Shown here: piece after piece, positions 49,301 to 54,281 of the stretch | How positions within the stretch are numbered: the stretch's first letter is position 1 | How the letters are laid out: every line of letters starts with the position of its first letter | Source: Corbicula japonica | Taxonomy: Eukaryota; Mollusca; Bivalvia; Venerida; Cyrenidae | DNA: 64,000 nt | Assembly (NCBI GenBank): GCA_038501625.1 | Contig: JAZAYU010000053.1 | Span: 2,156,501-2,220,500 of the forward strand | Direction: 5' to 3' | Program-made: the position numbers and the translations under genes | The notes under the pieces: generated by a model | What the model saw: the letters and a program-made list of their open reading frames with translations, nothing else | The model's database searches: none | Told to the model about the DNA's origin: nothing

Positions 49301-51986
49301 ACTGGTTGCACAGGCGTAAAAATGCTTATATATAGAGTAAAGGGTTATTTGATGTACATTGTATACTGTTAATTTTATATTGTTCAATATTCCATGCATA
49401 CATGACTTGTGAATATTTCATGAACAGAGCAACTTCCTGCAGGAATTTGGTCATTTGAATCCAAAGCGTTCCAAGTCGGTGAGAGGTAAAGGGCGCCAGA
49501 TTGCCAGTGAGATTCTATGGCTAGAACTTTTACTCAACCTCTCGTTCTCACTGGAGGGACAACAGATGATTCTCAAAATTCCAGGTAAGTCTCACTCTGA
49601 TAACATTTATGTTTAATCAGGGCCCAAGATCATAAAACTAAGATTTGAGATCAGTCTCAAATCTCAAGGATCTAATTGGCTGAAATGGGGACTGGTTGCC
49701 ATTTCAGCCAATCAGATGCTTGAGATTTGAGACTGATCTCCAGATTTAGTTTTATGATCTTGGGCAAAGGCCTTCCACCCTGCCTGTACTCCTCCTAGGT
49801 ACTTTTGTTAGCCAGAGAATGGTGGTGGGGATTCTGCCAGTCGTCATCATGAGATTCGTACCTTTCACTTGTTTTACTGTGGCTGTGCCTGGTAAGTGTT
49901 ACCCTGAACTTACGGGTTGAAGTGGATTATAAAATCAAAAGAAATTGCATTTCTCTCACTGATATTGTTAACAAAAGAGATAGATCTTATGTTCAAACTT
50001 CAAGTTATATATAAATATTCTGACTATTTAGTGTTAATTGTACAGAGGATTGGATTGTTAGGACAGCAAGAAGTGTCACCAATTCTAGGCAGAAGTAACC
50101 TTTTAAATGCTATTTATGAAACAGCCAATGAAAAATGATTCCTCTGTATTGGTTCATAAAGATGTTTTCCTGTCAGCCAGTGCCTGTAGTTATGTTCTGT
50201 CCTTGACTCTTATGTATGAACATTTACAGATGCTGTGGACATTCTGCTGGAGTTTCTGGAATGCCCGGTGGATCGACAACAAGAGTGTGCTATCATCATA
50301 GTGAGAAATCTCTGCTGTCACACCAGTAACAAACCAAAAGTACTTGCCAATGGTATGTGCTTATTGCCTGTGTCTGATGCTGGAGCATGTAATGCATTGT
50401 TGTAGGAAGAAAATGTCCATATAAATGCAGAACCCATTTTGATGTAATTTTACTCAAGATAAAGATATAACCAGTATGTTACATTAACCTGTCAATAACA
50501 CTTAATTGTATTTTGCCTTTTTACAAACTGCCTCACTTTGACTAGCCTAAAGTAGGTAATCACAGCAAGAAAACTTTTAGACCACTGATCCAAGACTTGT
50601 GGGTTTTATCCCAAGGCAGGATGAATACTGTTAGTTGATTTGTCTTCCTGGTCTTTGTCATGTGACAGAAGTAGTCAGTTATTTATGGAAAGGTGCTTAG
50701 AACCCAGGAAATTTAGTGTCTACTGTCCTGAAGACTTCTTGCAATTTATGACTAAGTGGAAGACATACACAAATCATTCACTCGAAAACATGCCAGGTTT
50801 ATTGTAATACAGTCAGTGTTATGCTAATTTGTACCTGACAGCCCGGCAGTCAACCAGTGACGCCGCTTCGGACATTACATAAAATAAACATCGTTATAAA
50901 CACAATTAAGTCATTTATTTTAAGAAGATAACTCATAAGTTTGGAAACCACTAATGTTGTTTACAAATCTTACATTCCTGAGGCCTTGAAATAAAGGTTT
51001 ATCCTGGAAAACACAACGGTCTCCAGTCATTTATCCCCATTTAGCTAAACCTATACTACTGAAGTATCCACACAAGGGAAATTTGAAATTTGCCTGGTTA
51101 CATCAATTGGCTGCTTAAGACAGTAATATTTATTATAAATTGGTCTGGTGTTTGCTGTGTCATACTGGTTGCTTAATACAGGTGTCTGGTATCACAGCTT
51201 CAACTCTAACTGTTCCTTTCAGAGAAACTGGTGCCAAGACTGCTACAGTGTGTAGAATCTGATGACAACAAGCTTAAAAATGCTGCAGCCTCTGCTCTAT
51301 GGGCCTTGGTGTATAACAATCAGAAGGTAAAGATGCATGTATTTTTTTAATCATGATTTACAGCTTAATTCACCTTTGTGAGCGGTATAGATCTGGGTTG
51401 AAGGTTATAAAACTGAGCATGGAAACCAGTCTCAAATCTCAAGGATCTGATCCTTGAGATTTGAGACTGGTTTCCATGCTCAGTTTATAACCTTGGGCAC
51501 TGTATCAGTTTGCTCATCAGCGAACAACTCTTGAACTCAGCGAACAACTCTTGAACTCAGCGAACAACTCTTTACAACCTCTATGGTTAAGATTATAATT
51601 TATAAATATTTATGTGTCCTTACATTTCAAGTAATGTGTACATTTATAATTCTGATATTTTGCCTGCAGGTACATCACTCTTTTATTCAATCCTACACCC
51701 ATTTTAGTGTTATTCAATGTTGCTGTAGTTCTGACAGTATTTGAAAGGTAACTTTGCTCAACTATGAACTGAGCAGTTGAGTGCCTAAGAATTTACAATA
51801 CCATGTCAGTTATTAGTGGAACTCATACTGTATCTCAGTGTTGTCATGTTTCAGGCCAAAGTGATAATGAAGAACGCCAGTGTTGTACCGAAGCTGCAAG
51901 AGGCACTGAACTGTGCACAGGAAGACAACATGTCCGAGAAATGTCTCCTCGATATTCAAGCCGTCATACAAACCGTCTCGGAATAG
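922..51986 (+). CDS. RTTN: Rotatin (centriolar armadillo-type protein), 34 exons, 5'-partial
   Basis: Thirty-four exons with matching splice phases join into 1641 codons and a TAG stop (4926 nt). Exons: 922-1034, 2932-3058, 3311-3436, 4023-4139, 4528-4667, 5339-5507, 6063-6162, 6609-6706, 8114-8234, 9116-9212, 9473-9520, 11386-11583, 13087-13308, 29375-29596, 29883-29954, 30937-31071, 31776-31980, 32206-32307, 33233-33391, 37139-37421, 37961-38022, 38360-38486, 42285-42447, 44726-44937, 45279-45419, 45972-46145, 46902-47090, 47535-47710, 48002-48128, 48519-48703, 49428-49584, 50230-50352, 51223-51326, 51855-51986. The product is a helical, Leu-rich repeat-type protein with no signal peptide or membrane segment. 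The family call rests on the recognised segment WLYSRHGDD...GLDWMLTLWAYRDAEVR and the following LLDQSECSMVR and LLHHCQFY motifs. Vertebrate rotatin is about 2200 residues, so the N-terminal quarter lies left of the window. Rotatin works in centriole elongation, cilium function and left-right patterning (family knowledge). Exon borders are read by eye. Confidence 0.85.
1167..1426. mobile_element. Diverged copy of the TTAA/CCCTTT palindromic MITE
   Basis: Contains the family's internal words GTAGATCCAGATCAGC, GGTTATTTCTGAC and GCTGATCTAGATCTACAC, and ends near GAGTGAAGGGTTA. The outer ends are eroded, so limits are approximate. A further half-copy follows at about 1440-1510. Confidence 0.55.
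5064..5303 (+). mobile_element. Full-length nested-palindrome MITE (TTAA flanked)
   Basis: About 240 bp running from TTAACCCTTTCCTGTATAG to the inverted end GGAAAGGGTTAA. Inside are two separate hairpins. The left one is bounded by GCGAACAGTTTAGATCC and GGATCTAAACTGTTCGC. The right one is bounded by GCGACCAGTG and CACTGGTCGC. Each hairpin is centred on GGCACATCCGTGCC or its complement, and the spacer has GGTTATTTCTGACC. TTAA flanks and CCC-starting ends suggest a non-autonomous piggyBac-type element (inference). It lies in rotatin intron 5 and ends about 35 bp before exon 6. Confidence 0.75.
6762..7000 (+). mobile_element. Nested-palindrome MITE copy
   Basis: Starts TTAACCCTTTCCTCTATATATG and ends near GGAGTAAAAGCT, so the right TIR is mutated. 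Both internal hairpins are recognisable (GTCCAGATCAGC, CTGATCAGGATA, CCTGATCAGATGGCAC). It lies in rotatin intron 8. Confidence 0.7.
7280..7519 (+). mobile_element. Nested-palindrome MITE copy
   Basis: ATTAACCCTTTCCTCCATAG opens the element and GGAGGAAAGGGTT closes it. The left hairpin carries GCGAACAGTTTAGATCCAG and the right one carries GCGACCAGTGCAGATCC. The order and orientation match the copy at 5064. A short decayed fragment of the same family lies just upstream (about 7150-7260). Confidence 0.74.
7780..8014 (+). mobile_element. Nested-palindrome MITE copy
   Basis: TTAACCCTTTCCTCCATATA start; the end GGATTAAAGGTTTAA is mutated. The loop of the right hairpin is shortened (GACGTCGTGCC). 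With the copies at 6762 and 7280 it forms a cluster of three in one intron. Confidence 0.72.
9655..10457. mobile_element. Non-autonomous TIR transposon, TA-flanked (GCGATATAA type)
   Basis: The ends are inverted: CACTGCAACTCCATTATATC on the left, and the right end reads CACTGCAGCTCCGTTATATC on the other strand, each bordered by TA. Subterminal GCGATATAA words recur on both sides (GCGCGATATAAG, ATCGCGATATAACGG). The interior of about 700 bp has no convincing coding region. TA target sites fit the Tc1/mariner/pogo superfamily (inference). It lies in rotatin intron 11. Confidence 0.65.
11630..12794. mobile_element. Non-autonomous TIR transposon, TA-flanked (ACGCGTTATA type)
   Basis: Left end CACAGCAGACTCTTTATAAC; the right end on the other strand reads CACTGCGAACTCTTTATAAC, with TA on both sides. 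Subterminal GACCGCGTTA words recur, and GGGGATCCACGGGACGACCG near the right end resembles GGGATCCACGGACCGAGCG near the right end of the 9655 element, so the two are relatives. No transposase ORF is seen. It lies in rotatin intron 12, about 290 bp before exon 13. Confidence 0.63.
13309..14040. other. Start of 16 kb rotatin intron, no feature seen
   Basis: AT-rich DNA after the donor AAG|GTGCGT at 13309. No repeat or gene is recognised. Confidence 0.4.
14290..15060. repeat. 64 bp GT/GG-rich minisatellite
   Basis: Tandem copies of a unit beginning AACCTGTGTTTTGGCTGTGA and containing GGCTGCCTGGAACAGGAAAC. Starts at 14331, 14395 and 14459 give a period of exactly 64 bp, drifting in later units. 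About eleven recognisable copies, with degenerate forms upstream from about 14050 (GGCTGTGTTTTGG). The strands are strongly skewed in G versus C. Short open frames across it are by-products of the repeat. Confidence 0.85.
15207..16070 (+). repeat. 172 bp tandem array inside the HINE-like element
   Basis: Five copies start with CTCGTGAACGCAACTCCTCC at 15207, 15379, 15551, 15723 and 15895, a constant period of 172 bp. The first four are nearly identical and the fifth is diverged. Confidence 0.88.
16270..17500 (+). repeat. About 145 bp tandem array (AAGGTCAAGGTCACTG repeats)
   Basis: Roughly eight diverged units. Each carries TTTCAAAATAACTTGGCAC, a CCATGCCTGTAGGTCC word and AAGGTCAAGGTCACTGTTAC. 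The same monomer family makes up the array at 38700-40400. Confidence 0.82.
18712..18944. mobile_element. Diverged nested-palindrome MITE
   Basis: TTAACTCTTTATTTCATATA start, GGCGACCAGTTTAGATC, CATCTGATCAG and a decayed end AATAAAGGGTAA. Strongly mutated, but the order of words is that of the family. Confidence 0.5.
19221..19322. repeat. Perfect-arm foldback of about 100 bp
   Basis: Arms of about 45 bp, beginning GTTATAGTTTATTTTGAGG and ending in its complement CCTCAAAATAAACTATAAC, meet at a short GC-rich loop (GCCCAGCTGCGGTGGGC). The arms differ by only one or two bases, so the element is young or under conversion. No coding content. Confidence 0.85.
20927..21050. repeat. 25 bp AT-rich tandem repeat, about five copies
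   Basis: Units of the form AGGATAGCAATATATTTTAC followed by about 5 bp (ATATC and variants). Confidence 0.8.
21057..21241. mobile_element. Partial nested-palindrome MITE
   Basis: Retains GACATCTGATCTGGATCTAC, a GCGAACAGTGCAG word and the right end GGAGAAAAGGGTTA. The left end is lost. A left-end fragment (TTTCCCTCCATATC, GACCAGTGTAGATCCAG) sits nearby at about 21410-21470. Confidence 0.5.
22310..22574. mobile_element. Nested-palindrome MITE copy
   Basis: TTTACCCTTTCCTTTATAAAC start, internal words CATCTGATCAGGATCTGCAC, CCTGATCAGATGGCAC and GCCGGCTGATCTGGAT, and end GGGAGAAAGGTTGAA. The spacer between the hairpins is expanded by an A-rich stretch. Confidence 0.65.
25238..26066. mobile_element. 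TTAA-flanked foldback with about 325 bp arms
   Basis: TTAA at 25234-25237 and 26067-26070 flanks inverted ends GGTATTTCATACCCCCAG and CTGGGGTATGAATTACC. The arms extend inward through GGTACCTGCTATGTTGTCTA and TAGACAACATAGCAGGTACC, to about 25560 and 25745. The centre of about 185 bp has no ORF. TTAA duplications fit piggyBac- or Kolobok-type transposition (inference). Confidence 0.75.
26596..26814 (-). pseudogene. RecQ-like helicase first exon or fragment
   Basis: The minus-strand frame has a likely start at 26775 (MADIGVIEHVRERFG) and reads through KLKPEQLDVISCILKGK to a Walker A-like QTGYGKSDCVIVP. This is the aromatic/Gln motif 0 and motif I order of RecQ helicases. The frame ends soon after a possible donor GAG|GTAGCA at 26595, so it could be exon 1 of a nested gene. 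No later helicase motifs (DEAH, motif VI) are seen downstream on that strand within the intron, so I treat it as a gene fragment or a gene copy truncated by insertions. The leader around 26730-26830 is richer in CpG than its surroundings. Function cannot be claimed. Confidence 0.5.
27013..27036. repeat. Perfect 24 bp palindrome
   Basis: Half-site TTGCCCACAAAA followed directly by its reverse complement. It lies about 30 bp from the next hairpin. Confidence 0.85.
27064..27118. repeat. Nested hairpin (GCGTGACTCA arms)
   Basis: Outer arms GCGTGACTCAGACACAGGG and CCCTTGTTTGAGTCACGC enclose an inner hairpin GGTCCCATAGGACC. GTGACTCA is an AP-1-like word, but no function is implied. Confidence 0.7.
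28048..28120 (+). tRNA. tRNA-Thr (UGU anticodon)
   Basis: 73 nt with all four arms. The acceptor GCCTCCA pairs with TGGGGGC (one G-T pair). The D arm is GCTC...GAGC with A-box TAGCTCAGTGG. The anticodon stem CTGGT/ACCAG holds loop CTTGTAA, so the anticodon is TGT. The T arm GTGAG-TTCGATC-CTCAC matches the B box. It is unspliced, and a run of T from about 28128 can serve as the RNA polymerase III terminator. It lies in rotatin intron 13 in the host's orientation. The structure is intact, so it is probably functional. Confidence 0.93.
28128..28141 (+). terminator. Poly-T Pol III terminator of the tRNA gene
   Basis: A run of more than ten T begins about 8 nt after the tRNA 3' end. Confidence 0.7.
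28830..29110. repeat. Degenerate about 30 bp repeat (GTTAGCTT words)
   Basis: Irregular repeats of CAGTTAGCTTTTGTTCATA and AGTTAGCTTCTGTC, about nine copies with variable spacing, 260 bp before rotatin exon 14. Confidence 0.7.
29375..38486 (+). CDS. RTTN: Rotatin exons 14-22 (residues about 559-1014)
   Basis: Nine exons after the 16 kb intron. Exon 13 ends in AG and exon 14 begins with G, restoring an Arg codon across the intron. Exons 17-19 hold the most recognisable rotatin segment, with ATLAEDQ|KWPKNWLYSRHG spliced through a GC donor (CAG|GCAGGC at 31981). No in-frame GT donor occurs before the TAA that follows. Exon 20 (37139-37421, 94 codons) is the longest and carries LLALLHHCQFYREM. 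Exons 21-22 encode a Ser/Thr/Pro-rich, probably disordered linker (TPRTPNSSSRTTPLTGR) that separates the middle and C-terminal helical regions. Confidence 0.83.
30599..30905. repeat. Two adjacent copies of the CCCAAGATCATAAAAC foldback family
   Basis: Two decayed inverted-repeat copies (about 30599-30756 and 30757-30905). They share GGTTATAAAACTGAG, TCTCAAATCTCAAGCATCT and an opposite-strand version at the other end. Located directly before rotatin exon 16. Confidence 0.6.
31447..31740 (+). mobile_element. 5' fragment of a HINE/pearl-like element
   Basis: A 5' hairpin, ATACCCCC...GGGGGTAT (31450-31480), is followed by a GTCCGTTCGTTC-type microsatellite, the same layout as the longer elements here. 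There is no tandem array and no 3' hairpin/CTAG, so the copy is truncated. It ends near rotatin exon 17. Confidence 0.5.
32560..32799 (-). mobile_element. Full-length, highly symmetric nested-palindrome MITE
   Basis: TTAA-bounded ends, CCCTTTCCTGGATATATACG and TATACAGGAAAGGG. The hairpin order is reversed relative to 5064: the GCGACCAGTG hairpin comes first and the GCGAACAGTT hairpin second. GCCGGCACATCCGTGCCG stems are near perfect in both. This is the best-preserved copy for defining the family. Confidence 0.77.
33446..36759 (+). mobile_element. HINE/pearl-like element interrupted by a TTAA insertion
   Basis: The 5' hairpin region TATACC...AAAC-AAA-GTTT...GGTATA is followed by GTCGGTCGGTCGGTTGGTCGG-like repeats (33494-33515). 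Tandem units with GATAACTCATGAAA, ACTGTTACTAAAAATAG and TGTCAAGGTCACTG follow. The 3' end is the palindrome TATCACT-TTC-AGTGATA (36736-36752) followed by ATT and CTAG at 36756-36759. A 2.08 kb TTAA-flanked element splits the array. All of it lies in rotatin intron 19. Confidence 0.63.
33933..36014. mobile_element. TTAA-flanked non-autonomous DNA transposon
   Basis: TTAA at 33929-33932 and 36015-36018. Inverted ends are AGGAATACGTTCGGCTGG and, on the other strand, AGGAATACACCTGCCTGG. A perfect 20 bp subterminal inverted repeat containing GACGTCATTTACACAC lies at 34139-34158 and 35797-35816, 130-220 bp inside each end. The interior has no convincing ORF. It was inserted into an array unit of the surrounding HINE-like element, so it is younger than that element. 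TTAA fits piggyBac or Kolobok (inference). Confidence 0.68.
36907..37105. mobile_element. Diverged nested-palindrome MITE
   Basis: AACTCTTTACGCCATAAATA start, CCTCTGATCAGGATATAC, GTAGATCCAGATCAG and GGCTGATCTGGATCTG, and a decayed end GAGTAAAAGGTTAA, ending about 35 bp before rotatin exon 20. Confidence 0.55.
38588..40462 (+). mobile_element. HINE/pearl-like element with higher-order tandem array
   Basis: Same family as 15134-17718. The 5' hairpin is GCCCCCGCCAT...ATGGCGGAAGGGC, followed by a (GGGT)n/(GT)n microsatellite (38644-38680) and a long array. The 3' end GCATAGCGGGGGCATCCG leads into hairpin GTGTC...GACAC, then ATTT and CTAG at 40459-40462. The 172 bp array of the first copy is absent. 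It lies in rotatin intron 22. Confidence 0.65.
38692..40400 (+). repeat. About 151 bp array arranged as a 303 bp higher-order repeat
   Basis: Two monomer types alternate. Type A has TCGTGTCCGCTCTGTAAC and GGTATGAATGTTCACC. Type B has CTTATGAATGGAGGGATTTC and GGCACAAATGTTCACC. AAATCGTGTCCGC recurs at 38692, 38995, 39298 and 39601, a 303 bp spacing each time. Later units become irregular and diverged. Confidence 0.85.
40615..42112 (+). mobile_element. HINE/pearl-like element, second sequence family
   Basis: The 5' hairpin has arms GGTTAAAGTT (40617) and AACTTTAACC (about 40695), with CTATTGTCCG/CGTCCGATAG inside and a GGC/GTC-rich loop. Eight tandem units of about 159 bp follow. The 3' palindrome GTGTTCCGCGGAACAC (42087-42102) precedes AACATT and CTAG at 42109-42112. 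The sequence is unrelated to the GTCAAGGTCACTG family, but the build is identical. Confidence 0.6.
40690..41850. repeat. 159 bp tandem array, eight copies
   Basis: TTGCCTATAACTTTGAAAGT recurs at about 40717, 40876, 41035, 41193, 41351, 41510, 41670 and 41829, so the period is 158-160 bp. Units also share GCCATCTGTGACGACAAGAA and GAGTTATGCCCCTTTCAAAT. Because 159 is divisible by three, long open frames arise by chance across it. Confidence 0.9.
42285..51986 (+). CDS. RTTN: Rotatin exons 23-34 with stop (residues about 1015-1641)
   Basis: Twelve exons, all with GT-AG introns and consistent phases, ending at TAG 51984-51986. The text is helical and armadillo-like: LLDMHINILRLLQTCLVHD (exon 24), IASEILWLELLLNLSFSLEG (exon 31), AIIIVRNLCCHTSNKPKVL (exon 32) and NAAASALWALVYNNQK (exon 33). 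The last reads as a classic armadillo helix pair. The final exon encodes AKVIMKNASVVPKLQEALNC and ends IQTVSE. The first intron of this block (42448-44725) hosts an intact mariner-like transposon on the opposite strand. Immediately after the stop, the last coding stretch is duplicated in degraded form (51989-52024). Confidence 0.84.
42766..44227 (-). mobile_element. Apparently intact mariner-like transposon
   Basis: A 1462 bp element with inverted ends sharing TGTCCGAAAAGAAAGG and nine further identical bases (42771-42795 and 44197-44221). TA dinucleotides at 42764-42765 and 44228-44229 fit a TA target duplication. It carries one uninterrupted transposase gene on the minus strand and sits antisense in rotatin intron 23. 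Identical terminal cores and an open frame point to a recent insertion. Confidence 0.88.
42955..44115 (-). CDS. IS630/Tc1/mariner superfamily transposase
   Basis: 386 codons if the first Met is used. Met 27 (MARLTSDQRIFVVKNYY) is a plausible alternative start because family similarity begins there. An N-terminal helix-turn-helix region (residues about 27-90) is followed by the GRPR linker (TGRPRCSR), a second HTH (about 105-135) and the DDE/D domain. Catalytic acids read as VWFTDESHF, VWFMQDGATAH and SPDLNPCDYFLWG. With the Asp of CDYF as third residue, 47 residues separate acids two and three. This is longer than the 34, 37, 39 or 41 of well-known mariner clades. The reaction would be cut-and-paste transposition at TA. 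No frameshift or stop is seen. Confidence 0.9.
   Translation of the reverse strand: MLGKMARQNERRPDIMTSSNKVVIFKMARLTSDQRIFVVKNYYKTKCVTDIQRKFNHQFKNTKLSRKHIYKIVQKFERLGTVADAPRTGRPRCSRSEENVSTLRVMLMNSPEKSVRRSSSETGIPRTCIHDILKKDLKLFPYKIQIMQKLSITDQVQRLDFCGWAADVADTYADAFKDVWFTDESHFLLSGHVCKQNMRFWADEQPHCFTERPLHSEKLTVWCAMSSHGVIGPYVFKETVNSQRYLSLLKNKFVPALRKKTENMQNVWFMQDGATAHTSNTVLEYLHEIFGDKVISRRYPEVNDCGQSWPAHSPDLNPCDYFLWGFLKSVVYRPKPVDTDMLLKNNKREVKKISVEMCGNVIKNFIVRVRQGNLSKGRHLENVINY
46225..46400. mobile_element. Partial nested-palindrome MITE
   Basis: Right half only: AGGATCTACACCATTTGC, AAAATAACCAATGAAC, GACCCTGATCAGACTGCATG, GCAGATCTGGATCAACAC and end GGAGTAAAGGGTTA. A still shorter right-end fragment occurs at 49283-49347. 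Confidence 0.55.
49620..49767. repeat. Foldback of the CCCAAGATCATAAAAC family
   Basis: An almost fully symmetric 148 bp inverted repeat starting GGCCCAAGATCATAAAACTA and ending in TAGTTTTATGATCTTGGGC-like sequence, with TGGCTGAAATGG/CCATTTCAGCCA near the centre. It sits 36 bp after rotatin exon 31. Confidence 0.8.
51401..51499. repeat. Short foldback of the same family
   Basis: Arms of about 48 bp (GGTTATAAAACTGAGCATGG and complement) meet at CAAGGATCTGATCCTTG. The central third present in the 49620 copy is missing, leaving a nearly perfect hairpin. It is followed at 51519-51573 by three copies of a 20 bp repeat, CAGCGAACAACTCTTGAACT. Confidence 0.8.
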
Positions 51987-53760
51987 TGACATGTCTCCTC
52001 AATATACCAACCATCTCGGAATAGTAATACACAAATCTGTTGAAAAACACTGACATTAGTATAATATAAATTAAAACATAGATAGTGAATTGAACAATAT
52101 GTATGTTAAAGGTAAATGAACAGTTTACCAGTACTGTGCAAGAGAATGTTTCAGTAGAGCTTGTAATAGGTGATACTCGTATGTCAATATTAGTCTGTTT
52201 ATCCGTCCATCTTTCAAATTCTTGGTCAGTGTAATCTGTTTCATATTGTTGAAGTTCAATAATTCTGATCAATTGTTTTAGATTTTTTTATAAATATATT
52301 GGACTGAAATGTAAAGTGCTCACAAATATTTGCAGCCATTGTTTGAAATTACAAAATTTACCATAGCTTGTCCTTGCAACTTTCATAACTTATGGCTAAA
52401 ATAACTTGGTTAATATTAGGCCGAAATGTTATTGGAAATTTTAATATTTTATACAATAACTGCAAGTTTCAGGGGCACATCCAGATGCCTGTTTGCCGTG
52501 GGGGCAAGTTTCAGGGGCACATCCAGATGCCTGTTTGCCATGGGGGCACATGTTGTTGACCCCTGTCAAAAAATAGTGGGGGTAGGGAAAAAAACGGTGT
52601 AACTCGTCCGGCAAAACCGAACTTCTCTGCACAACCACACAATTTTTTATCACTGTTTGGTTTGTTTAACTTGACTTAAAGGGGTTCACTAGTAAGATGA
52701 AAGGTGTAAGTCACATGATTGTTTTCATCTTTAAGAAGAAACTTGATTTCCAGGGCATTTCAATCAATCAACACTGAAACCTATAGCAAGATTGTCTTTG
52801 CCCTGATATAAACTAGCTTATGTGAATTCTGAAAGGGTTCTTGTCATATCCCTAAGTCAGATTTTTATTATTAAAGGACATTACAGGATTGGTTTTTCTG
52901 AGATCTGTACTAGTCCTGAAACACTGGCAGACCTGTGCCCAAGATCATAAAACTAAATCTGGAGATCAGTCTCAAATCTCTAGCATCTGATTGCCTGAAA
53001 TGGCGACCAGTCGTCATTTCAGCCAATCAGATACTTCAGATTTGAGACTGATCTCAAATCTTAGTTCTATGATCTTGGGACCTGACACACCTAGCATCTC
53101 AACAGACCTGTCATACTATACAGTTTATTGCATGTCACTGACATGGAGACAGAGAACTATGTTGTATTTATTTCTTAGTGTCTTTAAGTTAAGTATCTTT
53201 AAGTAGAATGTTTTTCTGGGATACAGTAAGTACTAGGGAGCTGTGATAATGGAACTGTTTTAAATGTTGTATTTAAATTTCAAATGTTCCAATTTGTAAT
53301 ATATCTTAAGTTTTCTTTTACTCAATCTGATTAAAATCATCTCCTGAAAACCGCTACGCTATCAGGATCTGACGACGAGTAACTAAAACGTGATTTTATC
53401 ACTAACCCGTTGAACCAATCAGATTGTCGCCCACAAAATCGCAAAAGTGAAAGTAAACATAGTATTTTAAACCACGGAAAGTGTTTACAGCCTGCCTAAG
53501 ACATATTTTACTGAAGATATATGTGTTTACGTAGTATTTCATTCATTTCTAATGCAATGGCATCTTCAGATCATTTTTTGAACGTTATAGCTCAAGCTTC
53601 TTGTGTTGACAATTTCTAAAAATAGTAATCGGGGAAAACCGCTACAGCTAATGTACGGTGTATGCGGGCCATCATCAGATCTAACAATTTGTTAGATCTG
53701 ACTTTAGTGAGATTGTCTTTTACTGTGAGATAATGAAACTATACTGACTCAATAAAGAAA
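51987..53760 (+). other. 3' flank of rotatin, likely 3' UTR and beyond
   Basis: No coding sequence. It starts with a decayed duplicate of the last 45 bp of the reading frame (51989-52024), then a 42 bp direct duplication (about 52462-52545, GCAAGTTTCAGGGGCACATC). A palindrome TCAGATCTAACAA/TTGTTAGATCTGA lies at 53675-53701. AATAAA at 53751 is a possible poly(A) signal, but it is far from the stop and unproven. Confidence 0.4.
52933..53083. repeat. Foldback of the CCCAAGATCATAAAAC family
   Basis: About 150 bp inverted repeat from GCCCAAGATCATAAAACTAA to TTAGTTCTATGATCTTGGGA, with a central TGAAATGGCGACC / CGTCATTTCA region. Other decayed members are at about 3574-3735, 21999-22090, 40483-40535, 47776-47905 and 48290-48352. 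Confidence 0.78.
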
Positions 53761-54281
53761 TGCATATGTATGGTTGTATGTATATTTCAGTTAGGTTTTC
53801 AAGGAATTCTAGTTCATTTTATTATAAAGATCTACAATTAATAAAATTTCTCCAAATCATGTGACTATCACAAACTTTAAGGATTGCATTGCATTCTAAG
53901 AACAGATCCTTCACAAGAAGTATTGAAATATTGTTCCATTCTTTAGTTAAAGCAATTTTGAGCTCCCAAAGTGTTGCCAGTAAGTTGATGTGATGTCTGA
54001 TCCAGCGGTCAACATCATCTCGTACATGCCCTATGAGATAAAAGTCTAAACTGGCCAGTCAAGGATGTCAAAGTTGTTTGTATCAAGAAAATCACTGTAG
54101 TCTCCAGCCGCACAGCCTCTGGCATTTTCTTTTAAAACGTTAGTTAATTACACATGAAGTAACCGTTGGAGCTGACTTTATTTTACACTGATAGCATTTC
54201 TATAGCGTTTTTTTCTTCATTATTTAAATTATAAATTGAAATTCAGTAGGAAATGATTTATTTAAGAAAAAAAAGCTTATA

